Source: Candidatus Bathyarchaeota archaeon (lineage in GTDB: Archaea; Thermoproteota; Bathyarchaeia; TCS64). From it: 6,751 nucleotides of DNA. This document shows, piece by piece, positions 1 through 6,163 of this stretch. The position numbers and the translations under genes are program-made. The notes under the pieces are model-generated. The model had not been told where the DNA came from. It saw nothing but the letters and a program-made list of their open reading frames with translations, and ran no database searches. The stretch's first letter is position 1. Every line of letters starts with the position of its first letter. The stretch covers positions 1-6,751 of the forward strand of contig JAPKYO010000053.1 in NCBI GenBank assembly GCA_026394265.1, written 5' to 3'.

Positions 1-261
1 GTTGTGTGGGATATTGGAGGGCGCGACGAACGTGCACTGAGCCTTTATATGTATCTTCTCGTATCCCATGTAAAGGTCGCCCTCCCCCTCTTGGAGGTAT
101 CCGATCTGCTCATGGGGGTGGCTGTGCGCCGGAGTAGGGAGCCCGGGCTCGATGGTGTTTATCATCATCATGCACTTTTCGCCCGTCATGAGTATCTCGC
201 CGTGGCGCCCCTTCACCGTCTCCAGCTTGGGCGCATCCTTCCGCTTAACGATGTTTACCAT
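1..261 (-). CDS. Cupin-domain protein, N-terminal part (cut by window edge)
   Basis: Eighty-seven codons are visible from an ATG at 261; the C-terminus lies beyond the left edge. The translation carries a clear cupin metal-site motif: Gly40, then HSHPHEQ (residues 46-52; His46, His48, Glu51) and Gly58, followed by the start of the second cupin motif, VAPSNIPHN (79-87). Cupins of this size are small beta-barrels that usually bind a divalent metal through these His/Glu residues; substrates vary too widely to name one. The start is well fixed because an in-frame TGA sits at 268-270, three codons upstream. No Shine-Dalgarno match precedes it, but a TATA-like box is centred about 34 nt upstream, suggesting a short-leader transcript. 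It is divergent from the site-2 protease gene. The family call is secure; the function is unknown. Confidence 0.85.
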   Translation of the reverse strand, partial: MVNIVKRKDAPKLETVKGRHGEILMTGEKCMMMINTIEPGLPTPAHSHPHEQIGYLQEGEGDLYMGYEKIHIKAQCTFVAPSNIPHN

Positions 262-287
262 AAACGCTCAGTATAGTCTCCGTTTCT

Positions 288-300
288 CCACATTTATGAC
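288..300 (-). promoter_or_regulatory. TATA-like promoter box for the cupin gene
   Basis: Read on the minus strand the box contains CATAAATG, centred near 295. Archaeal TATA boxes sit about 26 nt before the transcription start, which would put the start near 269 and give a leader of roughly 8 nt before the ATG at 261. No Shine-Dalgarno sequence is seen, which fits. The call rests on base composition and spacing only. Confidence 0.4.
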
Positions 301-324
301 GCTTTTGAGCACATCTGGGTAAGG

Positions 325-335
325 TTCATAAAAAT
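325..335 (+). promoter_or_regulatory. TATA-like promoter box for the site-2 protease gene
   Basis: TTCATAAAAAT is the AT-rich island in the 100-bp divergent region, with a purine-rich AAGG just before it that could act as a BRE. It is centred about 31 nt before the TTG start at 362, so transcription would begin about 6 nt before the start codon. The core CATAAA resembles the box serving the cupin gene on the other strand. Confidence 0.45.
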
Positions 336-361
336 GGGTTCCGAACCGTCCAACGATACAG

Positions 362-1477
362 TTGTCTCTGAAGATCGGCCATCTCTACGGCGTCGAGGTC
401 CGCCTCCACTACACATGGTTCCTGATATTCGCGTTTCTCACGTGGTCGCTGGCGTGGGGCTACCTGCCCGCGGGCTACCCGGGGCAGAGCGACGTCTTCT
501 ACTGGGGCGTAGGCGCCGCCTCGGCGCTGGTGCTCTTCGTCTCGGTGCTCATCCACGAGGTCGCCCACTCCGTCGTGGCGCAGAGGTACAAGATCCCGGT
601 CAACAGCATCACCCTCTACTTCCTCGGCGGCGTCTCGGAGATCGCTGAGGAGGCTCACACCCCCGAGGCTGAGCTGCGTATGGCGGCGGCGGGCCCGCTT
701 ACGAGCGTGGTCCTCGGCGTCGTATTCTACGCCGTCTTCTTCTTCGGCGGCGGGTTGCTCCCTCTCCCCGTGGTCGCCGTCCTCGAGTACGCGGGGTACA
801 TCAACATCGTCCTCGCTGCCTTCAACCTCATCCCCGCCTTCCCCATGGACGGAGGCAGGGTCCTCAGGGGCATCGTCTGGGGGAGGAACAAGGACATACT
901 CAAGTCGACCCGGACGGTGACGAACGTCTCCCGCCTGATCAGCTTCATCTTCATCGGCTTCGGCCTCCTCGATACCGTCTTCATAGGCGACTTCAACGGC
1001 ATCTGGCTACTCTTCATCGGCCTCTACGTCCAGAGCAGCGCGCAGGCGAGCATGAACGAGACGCGCGTCACGCAGGCCCTCACGGGGGTGACCGTGGGCG
1101 AGATAATGACGCGTGAGGTGAAGACAGTCGAACCCAACCTCACCCTTCAGCAGGTTCAGGACTACGCCCTGATACCCTTCAAGCACCACGGGTTCCCCGT
1201 CGTAAAGGACGGCGTGCTCCTCGGCATCATCACCGACGATGACATCAGGCGGGTGAAGCCGGAGCTGTGGGACGAGAGGCGCGTCGGCGACACCATGAGG
1301 AAGACGAGTGAACTGGTCTCCGTGAAGCCGGTGGACGCCGCCGTGGACGCATTGATCAAGTTGGCGAAGGCCGGCGTCGGCAGGCTCCCCGTCATCGAGG
1401 ATGGCAAGCTCGTCGGCATCGTGACCCGAAGCGACTTCGCGAAGGCGATACAGGATCGCCTCAGGTTCAGGAGCTAG
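362..1477 (+). CDS. Site-2 protease family (M50) zinc metalloprotease with two CBS domains
   Basis: This 371-aa membrane protein is predicted to be an intramembrane protease that cuts transmembrane substrates. Hydrophobic segments lie at about residues 15-35, 46-64, 106-130, 133-157 and 190-223. The zinc-binding HEVAH motif is at 65-69 inside a hydrophobic stretch, and the third ligand is Asp163 in NLIPAFPMDGGR (155-166), so the active site is complete. The conserved FLGG turn is at 87-90. Two CBS domains follow (about 245-298 and 308-362), the usual archaeal/bacterial subgroup III layout, where they probably sense a nucleotide such as ATP or AMP. The start is TTG at 362: an in-frame TAA lies at 329-331 and the N-terminus KIGHLYGVEVRLHYTW aligns with normal family starts. 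No Shine-Dalgarno match is present. The substrate is unknown, and no neighbour looks like an obvious one. Confidence 0.93.
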   Translation: MSLKIGHLYGVEVRLHYTWFLIFAFLTWSLAWGYLPAGYPGQSDVFYWGVGAASALVLFVSVLIHEVAHSVVAQRYKIPVNSITLYFLGGVSEIAEEAHTPEAELRMAAAGPLTSVVLGVVFYAVFFFGGGLLPLPVVAVLEYAGYINIVLAAFNLIPAFPMDGGRVLRGIVWGRNKDILKSTRTVTNVSRLISFIFIGFGLLDTVFIGDFNGIWLLFIGLYVQSSAQASMNETRVTQALTGVTVGEIMTREVKTVEPNLTLQQVQDYALIPFKHHGFPVVKDGVLLGIITDDDIRRVKPELWDERRVGDTMRKTSELVSVKPVDAAVDALIKLAKAGVGRLPVIEDGKLVGIVTRSDFAKAIQDRLRFRS

Positions 1478-1493
1478 CCGAGCCTCTCGGCTA
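1475..1493. terminator. Hairpin overlapping the protease stop codon, possible terminator between convergent genes
   Basis: TAGCCGAG, the loop CCT, then CTCGGCTA form a perfect 8-bp inverted repeat with a 3-nt loop. It begins at the TAG stop codon of the protease gene and lies in the 53-bp gap to the convergent deacylase gene. No clear T-run follows on the plus strand. On the minus strand a CCTTTTCCCC stretch (about 1498-1508) lies just before it. It may end or stabilise transcripts from either side, but archaeal terminators usually depend on T-tracts, so this is tentative. Confidence 0.35.
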
Positions 1494-1530
1494 TGGTGGG
1501 GAAAAGGCGCACTGTGGATAAGATGGGGGG

Positions 1531-3111
1531 CTACTTCCCCTTGCGGAGCGTCCTGCCCGGCAGCGCCCCGGTGTGCTTGCCCTTGTTTATCGTGAAGACG
1601 CCGTTGCAGACGACGTAGGGGATGCCCGTGGGGAACCTGTGTGGGTCGGCGAAGGTCGCCTCATCCTTCACCGTCAGGGGGTCGAAGACGACGACGTCCG
1701 CCTTGTAGCCCTCGCGCAGGAGGCCGCGGTCCTTTAGGCCGAGGCGCATGGCGGGGGCGGAGGTCATCTTCCTGACGGCCTCCTCCATGCTGATGACCTT
1801 CTCCTCCCGTGCGTATTTGCCCAACACCCGTGGGAATGTGCCGTAGTAGCGTGGGTGGGGCTTCCCCTTGCCGAGGATGCCCTTCGGGCTTATGGCGGAG
1901 CCGTCGCTCCCAACCATCCCGATGGGGCTCTTCAGGACGTACTTGACGTCCTCCTCGTTCATCCCGAACATGACGCTCTGCACGACCGTGTTCTCGGCGA
2001 GCAGTAGGTCGCAGACGGCGTCGTGTGGCTTCTTCCCCTGCTCCTTCGCTATCTCCGCGATTGTCTTGCCGTTGTACTGCGGGTTGTTCTTGGCGAATAC
2101 GACGAGGACTCCGTCCCAGTCGCGCTCCATGCGCTGCTCACGCGCCATGCGTTTGCGCTGCTCGGGGTCGCGGAGGCGCTCCATCATCTTCTCGGGTCCT
2201 CCCTCGTGCCCCCAGTGGGGGATCAGGGCGGCGAGGCCCGTGCTCGACGCGACGTATGGGTATTGGTCGTATGTGACGTCGATGCCATGTGCCCGCGCCT
2301 CCTCGACGAGGGCGAGGCTCTGCTTAGTCATCCCCCACGCCTTTTTGCCCGAGGCTTTGAAGTGGGCTATCTGCACGGGGAGGTCGGCCTTCTCGCCGAT
2401 CTCTATCGCCTCCCTGACGGCGTCGAGTAGCGACTCCTTCTCCTCTCCCCTGATGTGGCTCGCGTAGAGACCGCCGTGCTTCGCGACGACCTTCGCCAGC
2501 TCTATGATCTCGGGCGTCTTGGCGTAGACGCTGGGCGGGTAGATGAGGCCGGTGCTCATGCCGTATGCGCCGTCGCCCATGGCGTCGTCGACGAGCCTCT
2601 TCATCTTCCGCAGCTCGGCGTCGGTGGGCTCCCTGTTATCGTGGCCCATGACGTTCTGGCGGATGGTGCCGTGGCCGACCCACGTCGCCACGTTGAAGGA
2701 GACACCCTGCCCATCGACGCGGTCGAGGTAATCCTTCATCGAGGACCAGTCGAGCTTGAAGTCGTCCGGGACGCTTCCGCCCGCGTACTTCTCCCTGTAC
2801 GCCTTCACGGCCTTGTTCATCGGCGCGGCGGATGTTCCGCAGTTGCCGACCACCTCGACTGTGATTCCCTGATAGACCTTCGACTCGACGCGCGGGTCGA
2901 CGAGCAGGGGGATGTCGCTGTGGCTGTGTATGTCCATGAAGCCGGGGGCGACCATGTGCCCCTTCGCGTTCACCCTCCTCGCCGCGGAGGCGCCCTTCAG
3001 GTCGCCCACCGCCACGATCTTGTCACCGACGACGCCGACGTCGGCCTTGAACCAGATGTTGCCGGAGCCGTCGACGACGTGCCCGCCCTCGAACAGGATG
3101 TCATACTTCAA
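1531..3111 (-). CDS. N-acyl-D-amino-acid deacylase (D-aminoacylase), amidohydrolase superfamily
   Basis: This cytoplasmic zinc hydrolase of 526 aa should remove the acyl group from N-acyl-D-amino acids, or act on a related N-acylated or cyclic compound. The small N-terminal beta domain has the family start DILFEGGHVVDGSGN (4-18). The barrel then shows MDIHSHSD (His62, His64), GNCG (Cys91), SHIRGE (His219), IAHFK (His250, Lys252) and GSDG (Asp403). These match the metal ligands and catalytic Asp known from Alcaligenes D-aminoacylase (His67, His69, Cys96, His220, His250, Asp366). The C-terminal KADVVVFDP (470-478) closes the beta domain. The frame stays open up to 3333, but family similarity starts at TTG 3111 and the extra 74 residues look like noise that overlaps the divergent gene. 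No Shine-Dalgarno match is visible; a TATA-like box lies about 37 nt upstream. The exact substrate is not determined by the sequence. Confidence 0.92.
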   Translation of the reverse strand: MKYDILFEGGHVVDGSGNIWFKADVGVVGDKIVAVGDLKGASAARRVNAKGHMVAPGFMDIHSHSDIPLLVDPRVESKVYQGITVEVVGNCGTSAAPMNKAVKAYREKYAGGSVPDDFKLDWSSMKDYLDRVDGQGVSFNVATWVGHGTIRQNVMGHDNREPTDAELRKMKRLVDDAMGDGAYGMSTGLIYPPSVYAKTPEIIELAKVVAKHGGLYASHIRGEEKESLLDAVREAIEIGEKADLPVQIAHFKASGKKAWGMTKQSLALVEEARAHGIDVTYDQYPYVASSTGLAALIPHWGHEGGPEKMMERLRDPEQRKRMAREQRMERDWDGVLVVFAKNNPQYNGKTIAEIAKEQGKKPHDAVCDLLLAENTVVQSVMFGMNEEDVKYVLKSPIGMVGSDGSAISPKGILGKGKPHPRYYGTFPRVLGKYAREEKVISMEEAVRKMTSAPAMRLGLKDRGLLREGYKADVVVFDPLTVKDEATFADPHRFPTGIPYVVCNGVFTINKGKHTGALPGRTLRKGK

Positions 3112-3144
3112 AACGGTTACACGGATAGGGTGTGGGCGGGACGC

Positions 3145-3152
3145 GATAAATG
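3145..3152 (-). promoter_or_regulatory. TATA-like promoter box for the deacylase gene
   Basis: On the minus strand this reads CATTTATC, centred about 37 nt before the TTG start at 3111, giving a predicted leader of about 11 nt. It is the best AT-rich element in the GC-rich divergent region. It is nearly symmetric enough (ATAAAT on the plus strand) to serve the small plus-strand gene as well, so direction is uncertain. Confidence 0.4.
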
Positions 3153-3219
3153 GTTTAGCATCAAACCGACCAAAAACCCTATCCCGCTGGCCGTCGAATG
3201 TTTTATGAAGGTTCCGGTG

Positions 3220-3564
3220 ATGGTTGAGCCCTATTACCATGTCAGGTTCAGGTGGGGCGAGCCCCTCGATCTCGCTAGGACGAAGACGATGTTGAGTGGT
3301 TCTTTCAGGATCACGGTCCTGGGGACGCCCCACGAGGGGGAAGGGCTTACTTTCCCGTCAGCGGAGAAGGGGGAGGTTAAGGTCGCGGCGGACACCCTGA
3401 GCGCCATACTCGAGCCCTATCGAGCCGTGCTCTACCAGAGGGCGCCCAAGCCCTTCACGAGGCTCGACCTCGCCCTCAGGAGCGAGGTGGCGCACCTCTA
3501 CGAAAAGATGGGCCCCTACCGCTCCGCCCCGATACCGGAACCGAGCTTCGAGGTCGAGAAATAG
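3220..3564 (+). CDS. Small hypothetical protein, family not recognised
   Basis: This 114-aa protein has no recognisable domain. It lacks cysteines and has no signal peptide or membrane segment. The N-terminal half looks beta-rich (YYHVRFRW, SFRITVLGT) and the middle (VAADTLSAILEPYRAVLYQ) looks helical and amphipathic, with a charged, proline-containing tail (IPEPSFEVEK). Two starts are possible: ATG 3205 (119 aa, MKVPVMVEP, overlapped by an AT-rich TTTTATG) and ATG 3220, which has AAGG at 3208-3211 as a Shine-Dalgarno match 8 nt away. The second is preferred. The open frame continues upstream to 2455, but there it is antisense to the conserved deacylase. It is divergent from the deacylase and convergent with the flavoprotein gene, with 3 bp between stops, so nothing but this frame explains 3220-3564. 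Its reality is likely but not proven. Confidence 0.6.
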   Translation: MVEPYYHVRFRWGEPLDLARTKTMLSGSFRITVLGTPHEGEGLTFPSAEKGEVKVAADTLSAILEPYRAVLYQRAPKPFTRLDLALRSEVAHLYEKMGPYRSAPIPEPSFEVEK

Positions 3565-3567
3565 GGC

Positions 3568-4146
3568 TCAGTCTTTGGCGAGTCTCTGCGCCAGCTTTGC
3601 CATCGCCTCGCCGATCTCCCTCGCCTTGTCCATCCCCTCCTTGTCCTTGAGGACGTCCCCGGGCTCGCTGGCGATGGCGTTGGGGAAGCTGGCTATGCCT
3701 GGGACGATCATCCTCTGGGCGAGTATGAAGATGATCATCTGGCACCAAGTCGTGGCGAGGCCGGTCCTGTAGGCGACTGCCATGGCTCCTCCCACCTTGC
3801 CGTCGAAGGCGTGCCTACCCGTGGCGCGGTTGTTGAAGAAGCCCGCCCTGTCTATGAGCGCCTTCATCTGCGGCGTCACCGACTCGAAGTAGCTGGGGCT
3901 CGCGAAGAGGATGGCATCAGCCGATGTCATCTTGTCGAAGATCTCAGCGAAGTCGTCCTTCGTCTTGCACTTCTTCGTCTTGGCGCAGCTGGCGCAGCCG
4001 TCGCACGGCGCGACAACCTTCTCGCTGAGCCTGATCATCTCCGTCTCTGCGCCCACGCCCTTCGCCGCGTCGAGCGCGGTCTTAACCAGAATCTCAGTGT
4101 TCCCGCCCCTGCGCGGGCTGCCCGATATGCCTAGGACCTTGACCAT
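3568..4146 (-). CDS. Iron-sulfur flavoprotein / NADPH-dependent FMN reductase family protein
   Basis: A 192-aa cytoplasmic flavodoxin-fold protein. The N-terminal strand and phosphate loop, LGISGSPRRGGNTE (5-18), bind the FMN phosphate. A compact cluster CDGCASCAKTKKC (Cys48, Cys51, Cys54, Cys60) has the CX2CX2CX5C spacing of archaeal Isf-type flavoproteins, where it holds a [4Fe-4S] cluster; ASPSYFESVTPQMKALIDR (82-100) is the second family signature. In methanogens Isf passes electrons from ferredoxin and can reduce O2 or peroxide; the same role here is inference. It is the last gene of a minus-strand run, 36 bp after the flavodoxin-domain gene. No Shine-Dalgarno match precedes ATG 4146, but a weak TATA-like GATAAG lies about 28 nt upstream, so it might also have its own leaderless promoter. 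A plain NADPH-quinone reductase is less likely given the cysteine cluster. Confidence 0.88.
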   Translation of the reverse strand: MVKVLGISGSPRRGGNTEILVKTALDAAKGVGAETEMIRLSEKVVAPCDGCASCAKTKKCKTKDDFAEIFDKMTSADAILFASPSYFESVTPQMKALIDRAGFFNNRATGRHAFDGKVGGAMAVAYRTGLATTWCQMIIFILAQRMIVPGIASFPNAIASEPGDVLKDKEGMDKAREIGEAMAKLAQRLAKD

Positions 4147-4182
4147 GCTGAGAAAATGGGCTCTAGGTTGCTTATCAGGATG

Positions 4183-4746
4183 CTAGCCGGTGCGCGTCTT
4201 GGCGGCGAGGTCCCTCGCCCAGGCACGTATCGCGTCCCAGTCCCTCGTGTCGTAGAGGCCGGGCCTCGTCTCCTTTGCGCCGGATGCCATGATATCCTTC
4301 TTTGCGGCGTTCATGAACATGCTCGCCCACCACGGCATGTTGTTGTAGTCATAGGCAGCGCCGAAGAAGCCCAGAGCGACGGGGCGCAGGCCGTACTGGG
4401 CCGCCTTGTCGTCGAGGTAATTCTTCCTCGCCTGCGCGACCGCTTCGGGTTTGGCGGTCGGCGAGGGGGAGGCGGAGCCGCAGGAGACGAAGAGCGCGAC
4501 CTTCTTCCCCGCCAACTCCGTCTGGAACCTCTTCAGAAAGTCCTCGGGTTCGCCCATCCACTTGCCCATCGCTATGCCGCTGCCGACGACGACGAGGTCG
4601 TAGGCGGCTATGTCCTTGACCTTCTCCTTCTTTGCGTCGACCAGGCGGACCTCTAGTCCCTCCTCACGGAGTACCTTCGCTATCTCCTCAGAGGTGCTGG
4701 CAGTCGCCCCGAGGCGGGTCCCGTAGACGATGAGAGCGTTAACCAT
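4183..4746 (-). CDS. Flavodoxin-domain protein (HemG / Flavodoxin_5-like)
   Basis: A 187-aa cytoplasmic protein with a flavodoxin fold. The FMN phosphate loop is YGTRLGATASTSEEIA (8-23), followed by VVVGSGIAMGKWMGEPEDF (52-70), the segment that contacts the flavin ring, and a C-terminal TRDWDAIRAWARDLA (167-181). This order and the tail resemble the HemG (menaquinone-dependent protoporphyrinogen IX oxidase) group, but many archaeal members have no proven role in haem synthesis, so HemG is not assigned. A long insert at about 91-130 (SASPSPTAKP and onward) is also typical of this group. A GTG at 4755 could add three residues; ATG 4746 is preferred because GGGTG lies about 6 nt before it as a Shine-Dalgarno match. 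It starts 20 bp after the aminotransferase stop, so the two are very likely co-transcribed. Confidence 0.86.
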   Translation of the reverse strand: MVNALIVYGTRLGATASTSEEIAKVLREEGLEVRLVDAKKEKVKDIAAYDLVVVGSGIAMGKWMGEPEDFLKRFQTELAGKKVALFVSCGSASPSPTAKPEAVAQARKNYLDDKAAQYGLRPVALGFFGAAYDYNNMPWWASMFMNAAKKDIMASGAKETRPGLYDTRDWDAIRAWARDLAAKTRTG

Positions 4747-4766
4747 GGTCGGCACCCGAGAAGGGG

Positions 4767-5972
4767 CTACTGGAGCTTCTCCTTGAGGAGCCTGCCCAGC
4801 GTCTGTATGCCCGTGACTATCTCCTCCTCGGATGGGAGACTGTAGTTGAGGCGCATGTAGTTGTGGACGGGCTTCGAGAAGAAGAGGCTCCCTGGGACGA
4901 ATGCGACGCCCTTCGCAACAGCGTCCTTGAGCAGCTCATCGGTGTTGAAGTTCTTCGGGCACTTTACCCAGAGGAAGAGGCCGCCCTTCGGCGTCTCCCA
5001 CTTCGCCTTCTTTGGCCAGCTCGTCTCCATAGTCTCCAGCATGATGTCCCTCTTCTTCCTGTAGACCTTGGTCACCTTCGGGATCTGGCGCTCGACGTCG
5101 CCGCGCCTGAATAGCTCGGCGGCGGCGTACTGGCTGAGGCCGTCGTTGCAGATGCTGATGTTGTTCTTCGCCTCGATCATGTGGCCCGTGAAGTCGGGGT
5201 TGGCGGTGATCCACCCGATCCTCATGCCAGGGGACACCATCTTGCTGAAGGTACTCGTGTACATGACCCTGCCCGACTTGTCCATGCCGGCGAGGGGCGT
5301 GGGCATCGGCCCCTCGAAGCTTATGTAGCCGTAGGGGTTGTCCTCGAAGATGATGAAGTCATACGCGTCGGCGAGCTCCAGCACCCGTTTCCTCCGCTCC
5401 ATCGTCATGAGGCTGCTGTCGGGGTTCTGGAAGCTGGGGATGATGTAGAGCATCTTCGCCTTCTTGCCCTGCGCCTTGATCTTCTTCAGCTTCTCCTCCA
5501 GCACCTGCGTGTCCATGCCGTCGTGGTCGATGGGTATGTCTACGAACTTGGGGTACTGCGTCCTGAAGGCGGACAGTGCCTGTAGGTATGTGGGGGCGCC
5601 GAGTAGGATCTGGTCGCCCTTGTCTATGAAGACCCTGCTGACGAGGTCGATGGCCTCCTGGCTGCCCGTGGTGACTATGATCTCCTTTGCGGGGTCTGCC
5701 TTGATCTTGTGCCCCGCCATGAACGTGGACAGCTCCTTTAGGAGGGATGGCATGCCTGCGGTGCCTCCGTACTGGAGCATCTCCGCCCACGCCTGTGGGG
5801 AGGCCTCCTCGAATATCCTCTTCACCTCGGCGGTGGGTAGGCTCGGGACGTCGTAGCTGCCGCCCGTGAACCTGATGAGCTTCACACCCGGCTTGGGTAG
5901 GAGTATCGAGTTCATTATGCCCGGCGCATACGTTGTGCCGAGCTTCGAGTAGAACTTCTTCGAGTCTAGCAA
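4767..5972 (-). CDS. PLP-dependent aminotransferase, class I/II (LysN / 2-aminoadipate aminotransferase-like)
   Basis: A 401-aa cytoplasmic fold-type I enzyme that moves an amino group between amino acids and 2-oxoacids. Key residues are in place: LQYGGTAG (66-73), TTGSQEA (101-107) for the PLP phosphate, Tyr129, Asn183-Pro184, Asp211 and Tyr214 in EDNPYG, the Schiff-base Lys244 in STFSKMVSPGMRIGW (240-254), and Arg374 in NYMRLNYS for the substrate carboxylate. The length and the N-terminal TGGSYDVPSLP pattern fit the multi-substrate LysN/KAT-II-like group, which acts on 2-aminoadipate, aromatic and branched-chain amino acids; which of these it uses cannot be told. TTG 5972 is the only possible start: no ATG, GTG or TTG lies in frame between it and the TGA near 6062. 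It leads the operon with the two flavoprotein genes and is divergent from the ferredoxin oxidoreductase gene. Confidence 0.92.
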   Translation of the reverse strand: MLDSKKFYSKLGTTYAPGIMNSILLPKPGVKLIRFTGGSYDVPSLPTAEVKRIFEEASPQAWAEMLQYGGTAGMPSLLKELSTFMAGHKIKADPAKEIIVTTGSQEAIDLVSRVFIDKGDQILLGAPTYLQALSAFRTQYPKFVDIPIDHDGMDTQVLEEKLKKIKAQGKKAKMLYIIPSFQNPDSSLMTMERRKRVLELADAYDFIIFEDNPYGYISFEGPMPTPLAGMDKSGRVMYTSTFSKMVSPGMRIGWITANPDFTGHMIEAKNNISICNDGLSQYAAAELFRRGDVERQIPKVTKVYRKKRDIMLETMETSWPKKAKWETPKGGLFLWVKCPKNFNTDELLKDAVAKGVAFVPGSLFFSKPVHNYMRLNYSLPSEEEIVTGIQTLGRLLKEKLQ

Positions 5973-5998
5973 GGCGATCGAAGACGCTAGCGCTGCCG

Positions 5999-6010
5999 CG
6001 ATATTAACGG
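5999..6010 (-). promoter_or_regulatory. TATA-like promoter box for the aminotransferase operon
   Basis: On the minus strand CCGTTAATATCG places TTAATAT about 32 nt before the TTG start at 5972, so transcription would start within a few nucleotides of the codon. No Shine-Dalgarno match is present before the TTG. A second AT-rich patch (6045-6063) could give a longer leader. Confidence 0.42.
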
Positions 6011-6062
6011 TTACGCCCCGCCGCGACGGCGTGTATGCCCTACAGGAATAATTAGTGTATAT

Positions 6063-6073
6063 TCAGACTCTGA
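6063..6073. promoter_or_regulatory. 11-bp palindrome, candidate operator
   Basis: TCAGA-C-TCTGA is a perfect inverted repeat with one central base. It sits directly upstream of the BRE/TATA element of the ferredoxin oxidoreductase gene and also upstream of the aminotransferase promoter, so a regulator bound here could affect both. It is short enough to occur by chance. Confidence 0.25.
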
Positions 6074-6086
6074 GAAACCTTATAAC
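6073..6086 (+). promoter_or_regulatory. BRE/TATA promoter for the ferredoxin oxidoreductase gamma gene
   Basis: GAGAAACC followed by TTATAA (6080-6085) resembles an archaeal BRE plus TATA box. A start about 26 nt downstream would lie near 6109, just before the small leader ORF and about 80 nt before the main start codon. This makes the gene the one case in the window with a long leader and a Shine-Dalgarno site. Confidence 0.5.
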
Positions 6087-6109
6087 TGGTTCAGTCCAAG
6101 TTTCAAGGA

Positions 6110-6163
6110 GTCGAGGATGGTCAAGGCAGCGACGTTTAGCCTCGCCGTGTCCCGTGCCTCGAC
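6110..6163 (+). promoter_or_regulatory. Leader dyad GTCGAGG / CCTCGAC
   Basis: GTCGAGG (6110-6116) and CCTCGAC (6157-6163) are perfect reverse complements separated by 40 nt. In RNA they would form a 7-bp stem whose left arm abuts the ATG of the small leader ORF and overlaps the last base of its Shine-Dalgarno site. It could hide or expose that start. The long loop makes the stem only moderately stable. Confidence 0.25.

Noticed and set aside
4..276. Plus-strand 90-codon frame at the left edge
   Set aside because: The opposite strand encodes a cupin with intact metal-site motifs, so this frame is a shadow.
334..648. Plus-strand frame from ATG 334, overlapping the protease start
   Set aside because: The product is Arg/Gly/Pro-rich noise in another frame of the conserved protease; the ATG overlaps the TATA-like box.
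2455..3204. Long plus-strand open frame running into the small hypothetical gene
   Set aside because: This part is antisense to the conserved deacylase; high GC leaves the opposite frame open. Only the part after about 3205 is free of a conserved gene.
3112..3333. N-terminal extension of the deacylase by 74 residues
   Set aside because: The added residues are rich in Arg/Pro/His and have no family similarity; they cross the promoter region and overlap the divergent small gene. The family consensus begins at TTG 3111.
3205..3564. Assigning the small protein to KEOPS subunit Pcc1
   Set aside because: A vague likeness in the middle helix is not enough; length and motif order do not match and no signature residues could be confirmed.
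5181..5585. Plus-strand frames opposite the aminotransferase
   Set aside because: They are His/Val/Glu/Leu-biased shadow translations of a gene with all catalytic residues in the minus-strand frame.
6019..6031. CGCCG-CGA-CGGCG inverted repeat in the divergent region
   Set aside because: A 5-bp GC stem in GC-rich DNA is expected by chance, and nothing else marks it as functional.
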